From Cristatella mucedo (taxonomy: Eukaryota; Bryozoa; Phylactolaemata; Cristatellidae), in NCBI GenBank assembly GCA_009760855.2, contig WPIO01000336.1:1-17283 (forward strand): DNA of 17,283 nt, in the 5' to 3' direction. The notes beneath the pieces were generated by a model. It made no database searches and was not told where the DNA came from. It worked only from the letters and a program-made list of their open reading frames with translations. Below, piece after piece: positions 7,991 through 16,095 of this stretch (its first letter is position 1; the number at the start of each line of letters is the position of its first letter). A program made the position numbers and the translations under genes.

Positions 7991-8512
7991 TATGACTTCG
8001 ATAGACGGGAAAGTCTTATGCGAGCGGACAGCCTGCCACCCCGTGCACACGACTCGCTCGCTGCATTTGGAATGTCGTTGTAGTAGAAAGCACGAGCTTC
8101 GACTCCCGGCCTACTTCTAGGTGCTTGTAGTCTGAATACCTAGATCTTTTCATGCTAATCTGTTTCAGCCAGTCTCGGGGCACCACAGTATTACGGCATT
8201 GCCGAATGTGTAATGAATGACCCGTGCTGACCGTATATGTTAGTGACTCGAAAAAGCTCTCCGACTGTTCCCCAAGCTTTAGTTGAGGGGCATGCAGCCT
8301 AGGTTGCTCATTCGTCACGTTCTTACTAGCTCCGCCCAAGTCGGATGCTTAAGCCGGAAGATGTCTTTGATTTGGGAGGTACGAATCGACCCTCAGGCGT
8401 GCGCGCCATACTGTTGGCTGGAGAACCGGTGGAGTTATCAGAACGCTGTGCTCGGGGAAATCCCGTCTGGTCATTGACTGGCTGGTCGTTGAGTGTTTAG
8501 CATCGCTCAGAT
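7991..8512 (+). promoter_or_regulatory. Probable promoter and 5' leader region of the KIX gene
   Basis: This stretch precedes the ATG at 8513. The part from about 8370 to 8720, which straddles exon 1, is visibly richer in G+C and CpG than its surroundings, as expected of a metazoan promoter-proximal region. I find no clear TATA box and cannot place the transcription start. An in-frame TAG at 8498-8500 means the protein starts no earlier than 8513 in this exon. Minus-strand 8016-8339 is open for 107 codons without a domain I recognise. Confidence 0.35.
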
Positions 8513-8585
8513 ATGGCCGACGATGGCCCGCCTAGCAAGAGAGGGCGCCTGGGGTCGCCTGCTGCTCCAACTAGTGACTGTCAAG
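8513..8585 (+). CDS. Exon 1: CBP/p300-like N-terminus
   Basis: The ATG lies in AGATATGG, a fair start context, with an in-frame stop just upstream. The exon encodes MADDGPPSKRGRLGSPAAPT and four more residues. This resembles the N-terminus of vertebrate CBP and p300, which begin with Met-Ala-acidic residues, then a GPP...KR..L.SP segment thought to act as a nuclear localisation signal. The donor is CAAG|GTACAG at 8585/8586, leaving one base of a codon; from memory, human CREBBP and EP300 exon 1 also end in this phase. The match is short, so alone it would be moderate evidence; the KIX exons downstream on the same strand strengthen it. The overlapping frame beginning at 8493 is a shadow. Confidence 0.55.
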
Positions 8586-9609
8586 GTACAGTGTTGGCCC
8601 TGGCGGCGCCTCGAAGAGCTTTTAGTCGTTGCGGGTCGACGGCGCCTATCAGCGATTCCCTGCTCCTCGGGCCCATGCGGACCGGGGCCATCTATTGCTG
8701 TGCTCGTGCTTTAAGTTATAGTTGATTGAATTTTTCGCTGACTCCGACTCTGCGAACGTGCCCACATCGTGGACAGATCCTGCGCGTCCGGCGTGCTGTA
8801 AAAACGCTCACCCGGGAGACATGCCCAAGCACTAGCCACCTTCGTTTTCAGATGGTGCATTGCATCGGCTGTATCGAAGCGTGATTGGTAAATAAATACT
8901 TCGTAAAACAAATTCATTTTCATAATGTAATGATTATTATGATGATAAGACTTGCATGTAGGGCCCGCTATTTCCGGCTTCCGAAGTAGTCTCCATTTTC
9001 AAAGGATATTATTCGTTATCACCATCTAAACAATAATATTAATAAGAAGGCATGCATATAGTGCCCTGCTAGAAACAAATTAATTTTAGGCATTTTGCAT
9101 ATCCTGGAAAGGATTTTAAGAGCGGCATTCTAGATCAGCCACATTCTGACTGATGTGCATCATTCGCTGTTCCTGAATCATAACGGCTAGGAATCGAGTC
9201 AGCGATAATCTATGACCAAGGCTACCTGAAAGCAGAAGCAGTGTAATTGTGCGAATTGTGTACTTCCGGAGTTGGCATTAGCACGTGAGCTCCGGGAGCC
9301 TTCGGTGTACGTCATGACCGTTATTGAACGTTTATAACCTTCTGTTACTGTCAAATAGACCTGTCAGCGTAATAGGAGGGTAAACCTAATATGTTAAGGT
9401 AGCTGCACTCTTTGTCGCTGACATGTTCCACCGCTTTCGGTGTACTTTTTTGATTGCTGCTGAAGCTGCATGTCGCTAGCCCTGATAGATGGCTCAGGTG
9501 TCATCAGTACTCGTAGCGAATAAGCTGATACCAGCATCGTTACGAGTGCTGTGGTTTCGGCCTAGTTCTAATCGGACGTGAAATTCGGTGCACCACGAAT
9601 GTACCAGGA
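8586..9609. other. Intron 1, left part: retroelement 3' tails, otherwise unassigned
   Basis: Two related minus-strand retroelement tails are visible: at about 8928-8985 and 9028-9115, each with AAT/ATT-rich sequence followed by a gcatg(c/t)a(t)a-gtgccctgct-like block. The second may be the 3' end of the inverted LINE that occupies 9610-11049. Between 9116 and 9609 I recognise nothing beyond two related short blocks, ttcggtgtac, at about 9301 and 9437. No exon with a supported domain is seen. Confidence 0.4.
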
Positions 9610-11049
9610 AGGCAGTCAAGTGTTTAGTAATAACATAAATGCAGTCAGCTGGCATAAGCCCGCAAATGGAAATGTCAAGTTAGTGAATGTCAAGACATCA
9701 GTCGGGAGTGAGTTCAAAGCTTTGGGTGCTTCCGAACTAAAGCCATTATCTCCGAACGACTTAAGATTATTTAAGGCTCAGCTGAACGACTAAAGTCAGA
9801 AGTCGTTGTCGCTATGTCATGCCTGATTATTTCGGATGGGATTGCCGGTACGAGAGAACCAATGGACACGAAGATGACTGACATAGCTTTGACGCTGACC
9901 TACGTCTTGATAGGGAGCTGGTGCTGGTCGATTAGAAGTGGTATGTCATATTAAGTAATAAGGTGTAATATGCAATTGAAACATTCACGACAGACAAGAC
10001 TGGCTGCAGTTTTACACTAACTGTAAGCTGATTGTTTCACAGGCCAGAAGACCTGTGAGGAAGACTCGTGAGTAGCGAGTTACAGCAATCCAGAGGGGTA
10101 TGTCACTTATCCATGGGCAACACTGCCATGTTATCCTTGTTTGAGCAGGTTCAAGTTATTGCAATGGTATACAGTTGTAAGAAGGTAGTGTGGTCATCTA
10201 GTGAAAAAGTCCTTTTGGTGAAAAACACCGAAAGTGCATTCATATGCAATGGGAAATATGGTGGTCGAGCAGATCTTAAGGGTATCTTTTGCAAGTTTAG
10301 AGTACCATTAGGTGTTTCCCGTAACTAGTTGGTTTTATCCATCACCCGATTCCATGTATGAGCGTTAGCAATATATATTCTGCAAATGAGTTCGGAGTTC
10401 GACACGGTGGAAAGAAGGGATGGATCAAGTCGCGGTACAGTGGTGTATTATCTGCATGAAAATGAAATCCTAGATTGTGCTCGGCGATTAAAATGTAAGG
10501 AGGACTGTGTACACTGTGAAAAGACGTAGACAAAGCACAGATCCATGAGAAACCCAGGCTTTAGAGGCTTCTCTGACGATGGTTGCCTATTTACATGTAA
10601 GCTCTAAAATTTCACATCGAGGTAGGACCTAGATCATTCCAGTGCATTGCCAACAAGGCCCAAACGAAATGTAAAGAGCTCAAGGAGGACTTTGTGAACA
10701 CTTGTGTGAACTTCTACTGACGGATCCGCAGGTCTAATCGAAAGGCTTTACCTAGTTTAGCATTCCCGAGTTTTTTCTTAGCACTCGAATTTCTGTTGAC
10801 TCTGTGGAGTGGCTGGTTCTGAATTCTAACCTGACTTGCTTTACAGGCTTAGAGTTTGTAGATAAGAATTTAATTGCTGGTCTTTCACTACCATTTCCTG
10901 TGTCTTTGGAATGGCAGCAGGAAACCTGGTTGGAAATTGCTGGAGTTGGTCTGGTCTTTTTAATGAATGGCCTTGCAGCAGCCTTTTTGAAGGGTGTAAT
11001 GCTGAGGTCACTTTGTTATAGTTTTAATGCATGGCAAATGCAAATCTAA
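9610..11049 (-). mobile_element. Degenerate CR1/L2-group LINE with most of the reverse transcriptase
   Basis: Reading the minus strand from 11049 leftward in shifting frames gives the landmarks of a CR1/L2 reverse transcriptase in order: FKKAAARPFIKK; RTSHSTEST; VHKVLLELF...GLVGNALEW; WVSHGSVLCLRLFTVYTVLL; GFHFHADNTPLY (the YADD catalytic box, decayed to HADN); LDCCNSLLTSLP; HQLPIKT; and LKSFGDNGFSSEAPKALNSL near 9750. Many stops and frameshifts separate these blocks, so it is long dead. It lies antisense in intron 1 of the KIX gene. The plus-strand open frames at 9578, 10068 and 10804 are shadows of it. Its 3' tail may be at about 9030. Its 5' end almost touches the 3' end of the next inverted LINE. 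Confidence 0.8.
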
Positions 11050-11065
11050 TGATGTAATGTAAGAT

Positions 11066-12045
11066 AATGTATCTCCGTCTGTAACTCCACACAGCCATAA
11101 GACTATGTGGTTGTTGTGCGGGAGAGTTTTGTATATGCGCACTCATAGACTAAGCGGCTTTCGGTGTGCATTCGGTAGCCAACAGACTTCATCTCACGAA
11201 ACAAAGAGAAAGTGGGAAGTATAGTAGAGTCGGGAGACCAGGTGAGGTAGTGAGTAGCATGGAAGTAGCAGCTCGGGATCGCTGGAAAGGATGAGCCATA
11301 GTCGGCAGCAGGATAGTAGTTGACGTTGCATAAGAATCGTGGAAGCAAGTTCCACAGTCTATTGCCTGTAGAGCTAAAGCTTCTGTCACCAATGGTCTTT
11401 AAGCAGAGAAATGGAACAGCTGATTTTAATTTCGGGTATGTGGTGGTGGTCGCACAACAGCATCACCTATTAGAAGAGCAAAGCTTTCTCATACAGCCAC
11501 ATGCTTAGACTGTCGTACGAGCAGCTGTTCAGTTTTATCATTTAGTTTCAAAAAATAAATTCTAACATCCAGGATCGAATATCAGCAAGGTAAGCATTCA
11601 GTTTCCCATGTGCTGCAACAGATTCCGACGGCTTGAATGAAAAATACAGCTGAGTATCGTCAGCTTAATATTGATATTCAATTCGGTGGGCCTTAATCAT
11701 TTTCCCCATAGTTTTTTAGTATAAATGGAGAATAGCAAGGCACCGATTACAGACTATTCATCTCTGAAGAATGGTAGGTATAAGGCATAGAGTAGTTGTC
11801 ATATACTGGGCAATTGATTTAGACGCGAGGTCAGTTCTGACATGCTTTAGGGTGGACAATGATTTAAGAAAAGGGTTGAAATATTATGAGTCCTTTGGCA
11901 ATTTTACCATTTCGATGGACTCTGATCTTACCCAAAATGCTGACAAAAATCTAGAGAAACAATCTGCTAGATGGTCACAAGGATCGCTGTATCAGGTGCT
12001 AAATAAAGTGAGTGGTTGTGGAGGCAAATGGGTTGTACAAGAGTT
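11066..12045 (-). mobile_element. CR1/L2-group LINE with ADDTQLY box and internal deletions
   Basis: On the minus strand, 12045 to 11770 encodes a segment (LADCFSRFLSAFWVRSE, ending in a CLIPTIL block) resembling the linker between endonuclease and RT. It then jumps to VIGALLFSIYT and the catalytic ADDTQLYFSF (about 11640-11680), followed by LNAYLADIRSWMLE. A second jump leads to LKTIGDRSFSSTGNRLWNLL near 11340-11400 and then a 3' UTR to about 11066. The missing blocks indicate internal deletions of the finger/palm and thumb regions. The 3' UTR from 11068 matches that of the inverted copy at 15626-16092, so these two belong to one family, distinct from the copies at 7417, 13228 and 15219. The plus-strand open frames at 11320 and 11771 are antisense shadows. 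Confidence 0.8.
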
Positions 12046-12282
12046 GACTGTCGCGTGAGTCTACCTTTTGAAAATGCATCTTAAATGGCATGCAGTACAA
12101 ATAGTTTGAATCCAGCCTTAGGAGTTTGTCCCCCCCCCCACCGATGTCGGTGTCAGCCCCTTAGGACCTTCGCTATGCCACAGCTGACTGTGTGACATAG
12201 CAGCTGACTTGCAGACGTCCAGCAACTGGTTACTATCATCGAGCACTGCTTTGTACAATCTGATTGTGTTTTATCACTGCAG
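12046..12282. other. End of intron 1: poly(C) run and hairpin
   Basis: There is a run of ten C at 12130-12139, a perfect-stem hairpin at 12172-12201 (gctatg and cacag paired with ctgtg and catagc around a ctga loop), and then the splice acceptor of exon 2 (TTTTATCACTGCAG). No gene is seen. Confidence 0.5.
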
Positions 12283-12469
12283 CAGCCTCCTCCGTCACTG
12301 ACAGCTCAGGACCTGTGATTCGAGAACATGCTTCGGGCCTTCGACATGGCTTAACTGACGAAAGTACCTTACCACTCGTGACTGTGGCAGCTGTTCATCC
12401 GAGATACGTCAGTAGAAACTGGTATGGCAGCATCAAAGTAGAACTTCGAAATCATCAGGTGCAGAAGTT
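12283..12469 (+). CDS. Exon 2: linker and first helix of the KIX domain
   Basis: The acceptor is TGCAGCAG, so splicing could occur at 12283 or 12286 (NAGNAG) without changing frame. The donor is AAGTT|GTAAGT at 12469/12470. The exon is open throughout and encodes a Ser/Thr/His-rich linker ending in RNWYGSIKVELRNHQVQKL. That end aligns with helix 1 of the CBP KIX domain: the Trp, the Leu-Arg-x-His pair and the Lys-Leu at the helix end are in the same spacing. The Arg in this helix corresponds, from memory, to the CARM1-methylated arginine of CBP. Two leftover bases, tt, combine with the first base of exon 3 to make a leucine codon. Confidence 0.75.
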
Positions 12470-12604
12470 GTAAGTAACCAGCTGTTGGTTTTGAACCAAC
12501 ATCGAGCGCTACCTGTTGTACATCCTGTGTTTTATCCGTGTGAAGTACCGCGTAGGTTAATTCATCCAAAGTACTCTAATCGTGCATTATATTGTGTTTA
12601 GTGT

Positions 12605-13185
12605 GGTGGTGTCCTACCACGAAGTTTGTGACCTTCCTTATTTGGAAAGGGAGAATAACCAGCTTCCACAACGTTTCTGAAGAATTGACGTCTAGCAATC
12701 CTTCAAAACCTCAAACAACGTAAAGAATCTCATGTACCAGAGAACTCTGAACGTTAAGAGCACAGTCTACTTTGTCCCACATATTTCTATTGTACTAACG
12801 TTCTGCCTTCGGCTTGGCCGCTGCATGGCCTCAGCTGGCTCCAAGCTGTAGTCCTGGGTTCATGAAAACTCTTTAACCACCACGAAATTGTGCTTCGGAT
12901 CGCTGTCATACTACGAACAGAAATCGAGCCCCTGAATCTTGTAAGCAGGTGGCAAGCCAACATTCTGTAAAATGAGTTAGACATTCCTAATCATGATTCC
13001 TTGAATTCAGCACAGCCGCCCAGCTCCGGAAGTTGAGAAGCAAATCATACCAGTACACTTCCAATACCGAAAGGTCTTCCTTAAGACAACCTTCACTCAT
13101 TTGTTGGCAAACATACTTCATCCCCTTGTTCCAGCCAAAGAGATAGAAGTGGGACTCATCAGTCCACAGCACTCTGCTCTACTGT
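12605..13185 (-). mobile_element. Tc1/mariner transposase remnant in intron 2
   Basis: The minus strand encodes VLWTDESHFYLFGWNKGMKY (about 13120-13180), the first catalytic Asp block of Tc1/mariner DDE transposases. Decayed pieces follow: LQDSGAR near 12940, corresponding to the second Asp block; an IE / MWDKVD pair near 12770-12800 split by a one-base shift, corresponding to the final Glu block; and a divergent C-terminal stretch ending near 12605. The N-terminal DNA-binding part is missing: a LINE begins at about 13228, right beside the transposase block. I found no terminal inverted repeats. It is antisense to the host gene and plainly inactive. Confidence 0.7.
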
Positions 13186-13227
13186 TCAGCTCTCATCTCC
13201 ACTGTTCAGCTGCCTAGTGATTCTCTT

Positions 13228-13795
13228 CACACCACTTCTCGCTGACCTGCACTGGCTCCCGGTAAAGCAAGGCATCGACTTCAAGGTTTTGTCGCTTACT
13301 TTTAATTCCCTTCATTCTTTGCCTCCAGACTACCTATCAGATATACTGCCCTACCAGGCTAAGTAAGCATCGTACCGCTTTTTGGAATCTAGCTGTTTAC
13401 CTATACCTTGTGCAAACCTCAAATCCTAAGAAGACATTTTGTTCGTATGCTCCCAAAGGCTAGAACTCACTCCCTACTTCCATCACGAAATCCCCTGACT
13501 TGACCACCTTAAAAAAGAACTTAAAAATGCACCTATTTATGACAAGCATTTAGTGGGTCCATGTAATTCGTCCTTTATATGCTTATGCATGCTGTCACAG
13601 TTGCATGCTGCCACTAACCACACCTGCATACTGACCCTGTGCATGTCACCTCTAACCATGTTATTCGTGTTGTTTATCAAGCATGATAATTCTCACCATT
13701 CGACCGTGTTTTCTTTGTGGTAAATGTAAAGCGCCTAGAAGGAGATTTAGTTTGCTGAGCATGCTTTATGAAGTGTTATTATTTTTATGGCTGTA
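13228..13795 (+). mobile_element. CR1/L2-group LINE 3' end in intron 2
   Basis: Base-by-base relative of the copy at 7417-7990: it starts with cttctcgctgacctgcactggctccc, passes the caaacctcaaatcc and ttaaaaaagaacttaaaa blocks, and ends with the gcgcctag...gctttatgaagtg block and an ATT-rich tail. It carries several indels and a stop at the position equivalent to the 'QAKHR' region, so its RT segment is not open. It is in the same direction as the host gene. Confidence 0.85.
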
Positions 13796-13909
13796 CTGTG
13801 TCTGCAAAAAACGAAAACCTCGACTTCGCTTTTGGATTACATCGGCAAGATGGAGAGTATAATCTGTGAAAAGAAATAGAAAGCTCATAGATAGCTGGTG
13901 TGCCTCTCA

Positions 13910-14041
13910 TGCTTTAAACATTCCCGAATGACTGCTTGCCGTTGACATTAATCCAGTCAAATGTTCCGAGTATATGCTTTAAAGTCTCCCGGATGACTGC
14001 TGCCCGTTGACACAGTAGTCCTATGAAATGTTCGGTCGTAC
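13910..14041 (+). repeat. Two tandem 65-base units just upstream of exon 3
   Basis: A unit starting tgctttaaa at 13910 recurs at 13975. Shared blocks are ga(a/t)tgactgct(t)gcc(c)gttgaca and (t/a)gaaatgttc-like ends. The copies have diverged by substitutions and small indels. The array ends about 70 bases before the exon 3 acceptor. Confidence 0.65.
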
Positions 14042-14111
14042 GTTGGTGTTAGTCGAAACGTCAGGCATGTGCACTAAACTGTTCTTTTTTTCTACCTCTT
14101 TATGTCATCAG

Positions 14112-14229
14112 GTTCGAAGAACTAGTCCGTTCATGCGATGGGCAAGTTATGCCTGGCATGCATATGAATCTTGTGGCACAATTTGCCCAAAAGATCGAGA
14201 TGAAACTGTACGAAGCTGCTGAGAGCTAT
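14112..14229 (+). CDS. Exon 3: KIX domain middle part
   Basis: A pyrimidine-rich acceptor (ttctttttttctacctctttatgtcatcag) and the donor TAT|GTAAGT bound the exon. After the shared leucine codon it encodes FEELVRSCDGQVMPGMHMNL, then VAQFAQKIEMKLYEAAESY. The Met-x-Asn-Leu-Val-Ala, Ala-x-Lys-x-Glu and Tyr-Glu-x-Ala-x-Ser spacing is that of helix 2 and the start of helix 3 of CBP/p300 KIX. The loop that in CBP carries Ile-Phe-Pro-x-Pro and a Lys-Asp-Arg-Arg cluster, part of the MLL/Jun binding face, is replaced by unrelated residues of nearly the same length. The overlapping frame beginning with ATG 14028 is a shadow. Confidence 0.85.
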
Positions 14230-14389
14230 GTAAGTTGAAGGGCAAGCGATTGGCACAGGTTTCGTTGCCCTGTTTGAGCTGCTTGCAAGCGGAGCAAGGG
14301 CACGCTGGCTTTAAGCTGTCCATCTAGATTGATGCTTGCTGCTCAGATTGCTGCCCTGTGTGGCGAACTGAGTGTTTGCTTATTTGCAG

Positions 14390-14554
14390 GACGAGTACTG
14401 CCGCTTGGTGGCAGAGAAGATATGTGTAATGGAAAGCGAGCTTGATATGATGTGGAAAATGTATGTCCCTGAAACGTCACCTTTTGCTGTCCATTCTGCA
14501 CCTTCTGATTGCAGCACACCGGTGAGTCCTGCCAGAATTGAGAGCGGTTCGTAG
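14390..14554 (+). CDS. Exon 4: KIX helix 3 and C-terminus
   Basis: The acceptor TTATTTGCAG precedes DEYCRLVAEKICVMESELDM, which aligns without gaps to KIX helix 3 of CBP/p300 (DEY..L.AEKI.....EL). It joins exon 3 in phase 0. By my recollection of CBP numbering, groove residues Tyr650 and Tyr658 are both Cys here, Leu653 is Val and Lys662 is Ser, so the KID-binding surface is changed. The frame then runs through a Ser/Pro-rich tail to TAG 14552-14554. A consensus donor, CCG|GTGAGT at 14521/14522, lies before that stop, so this may instead be an internal exon ending at 14521. I saw no AATAAA signal nearby to settle the matter. Confidence 0.8.
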   Translation, partial: DEYCRLVAEKICVMESELDMMWKMYVPETSPFAVHSAPSDCSTPVSPARIESGS

Positions 14555-14744
14555 CAGAGAGGTGCCTTGCTTGCAGGGCCCCTGTGCATCAAGCCAGCGG
14601 AGTCTGTTGATATGCAGCCGAGGTGGATATCCTACCTAGTGGTTGGGAATCGGGAGGCCTCCCCTGATCCCCTGTGGCAGTGTGCCTCGATATCAAAGTC
14701 TGCACTTTCGTCTGGCAACCTCTCCCGTCTCTAGCTTCTGGTAT

Positions 14745-14990
14745 CTTTAAGAAATACTTTATCAGCGGCTGGACGTCTTAACACCCTCGCTTCAGCATTG
14801 AGACTCTAATGGTTTAAATTTGCCTCTAACCAACCTTAAATTCTTTGGAGACTGCCCCGACCAATGCTGATGCTCCTCAAGCCTAGAACTCACAGCCGTG
14901 TGATGCCCCAATACTGATTAGATGCCATTTTTAAGGGAGCTAAGAAAACCCACCTGCTGCTTAGTGTGTTAGTAATAATAGTGTTAATAA
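14745..14990 (+). mobile_element. Degenerate CR1/L2-group LINE C-terminal fragment
   Basis: In shifting frames the plus strand shows SDSNGLNLPL-like residues, TNLKFFGD (about 14837-14860), an LEL/LWN-like position and a Lys-rich end, followed by an aataatag-rich tail (14970-14990). This is the same C-terminal RT region as in the other copies, much more decayed. It lies directly after the KIX gene. Confidence 0.5.
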
Positions 14991-15218
14991 TTTGTCGTTT
15001 GTCCGGCTCCCTAAGAGAACTTAGCTCATTCCATGGGCTTTTAAGATCGCTCCAGTAGAATCAATACCCTTAGGTTTACTAACATGTACGATCACAAGCT
15101 CGACCAAGCAAACAAGTATGATCACTCATGGCCTCCAGTTAGTATGACTTGCTTCCTGTAGCATGCACTTAATCATGCAATGGTTAGCATGCAAAACACA
15201 CCGGATGTAATGTAATGT
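14991..15218. other. No gene recognised
   Basis: Only a short (TGTAA)n-like run at about 15203-15218 stands out. It abuts the next LINE copy, and similar sequence (gatgtaatgtaagataatgtat) lies at the 3' end of the inverted LINE at 11050-11070. Confidence 0.4.
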
Positions 15219-15625
15219 ATCTCAAACCTCAAATCCTTTGGAGACCGTGCATTTAGTTCGTATCCTCCCAAAGCCTGGAACTCCCTCTCGACCTGCGTCA
15301 GAACATCCCCTGACCTGACTACATTTAAAAAGAACTTGAAAACGCACCTATTTAGGACAGCATTTAGTGGGTCCCCGTGATTCGTCCTTGATGTGCTTAT
15401 GCGTGCTGACACTGTGCATGCTGCCACTCACCACATTTGCATGCTGACCCTGTGCATGTCACCCCTAACCATGTTATTCAGTTTGTTTGTTTATCAAGCA
15501 TGATTTTACTCACCATTCAATTGCATTTCCCTTTGCAGCAAATGTAGAGCGCCTAGAGAGAGATTAAGTTCTCTGAGGGCGCTTTATCAAGTACATTATT
15601 ATTATCATTATGATTATTATCATCT
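15219..15625 (+). mobile_element. CR1/L2-group LINE, short 3' end
   Basis: It begins at ctcaaacctcaaatcctttg, i.e. at the NLKSFGD codons, and continues through NSLSTCVRTSPDLTTFKK-like coding, the 3' UTR and the gcgcctag...gggcgctttatcaag block to an ATT/ATC-rich tail. It is the closest relative of the fragment at the virus junction and of the copy at 7417. The minus-strand open frame 15173-15427 is its antisense shadow. Confidence 0.85.
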
Positions 15626-16092
15626 CCGTCTGTAATTCCACAAAGTAATAAAGACCATGTTGGTGTTACGCATTAGAGTTTTGTTTTGTGCACTCACAGC
15701 CTAAGCGGCTTTCGGTATGCATTCGGTAGCCAACAGACTTCGTCTCACGCAATAAAAGAGAAAGTGGGACGCATAGCAGTCAGGAGAGCAGTTGAGGTAG
15801 TGACTAGCATAGGAGTAGCAGCTCAGAACCACTTAAAACGATGAGCCATAGTTGGCAGCAGGATATTAGTTGTCGTTGAGCAAGAACTGTGTAAGTGAGT
15901 TCCACAGTCTAGGACCGGCAGAGCTAAAGCTTCTGTCGCCAACGGTCTTTAAGCAGAGGAATAGAACAGCTAATTTCTTGTCCACACAGGACCTGAGGGC
16001 CCGAACAGGCTGAAACTGATGCAGCAGTTCAGCTAGGTACGAAGGAGCCAAGCCACGGCGGTCCTTGTGGGTCAGCGTAAGGACTTTGCTCT
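15626..16092 (-). mobile_element. Inverted CR1/L2-group LINE 3' end, second family
   Basis: The minus strand from 16092 encodes KSKVLTLTHKDRRGLAPSYL, then LAELL, LKTVGDRSFSSAGPRLWNSL, and then a 3' UTR that parallels 11068-11400 closely (agcggctttcggt...cagacttc, tccacagtct...gctaaagcttctgtc). Its 3' tail merges with the tail of the plus-strand copy on its left. The frame is open over 15866-16051. Confidence 0.85.
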
Positions 16093-16095
16093 TTA

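Larger units (their letters stand above)
8513..14554 (+). other. Gene model: four-exon CBP/p300-like KIX-domain protein
   Basis: Exons 8513-8585, 12283-12469, 14112-14229 and 14390-14554 are 73, 187, 118 and 165 bases, totalling 543 = 181 codons including the stop. All three junctions keep phase (1, 2 and 0 bases carried over) and all introns have GT-AG ends. The product would be about 180 residues: a CBP/p300-type N-terminus, a Ser/Thr-rich linker and a KIX domain near the C-terminus. KIX domains bind activation domains such as CREB KID, Myb and MLL in the nucleus. CBP/p300 themselves have some 2,400 residues with TAZ1, bromodomain, HAT and TAZ2; I see none of these between exons 1 and 2. 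Either this is a compact paralogue, a partial duplication, or exons are missing or lie beyond 14554. The chaining is inference from phase. Confidence 0.6.

Noticed and set aside
8016-8339. Minus-strand 107-codon frame upstream of exon 1
   Set aside because: No domain, splice site or codon signal recognised; it may be chance in a region of higher G+C.
9578-11049. Plus-strand open frames at 9578, 10068 and 10804 as genes
   Set aside because: Each is antisense to ordered reverse-transcriptase blocks of the inverted LINE at 9610-11049.
11771-12058. Plus-strand open frame of 95 codons as a host exon of the KIX gene
   Set aside because: The opposite strand carries the endonuclease-RT linker of an inverted LINE, and the GTGAGT donors at 12008 and 12055 do not fit the phase needed by exon 2.
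14028-14222. ATG-initiated plus-strand frame overlapping exon 3
   Set aside because: The KIX homology, splice phase and donor all support the other frame; this one crosses the polypyrimidine tract of the acceptor.
15173-15427. Minus-strand open frames at 15173 and 7514 as genes
   Set aside because: They are antisense to the conserved NLKSFGD region of plus-strand LINE copies and resemble one another only for that reason.
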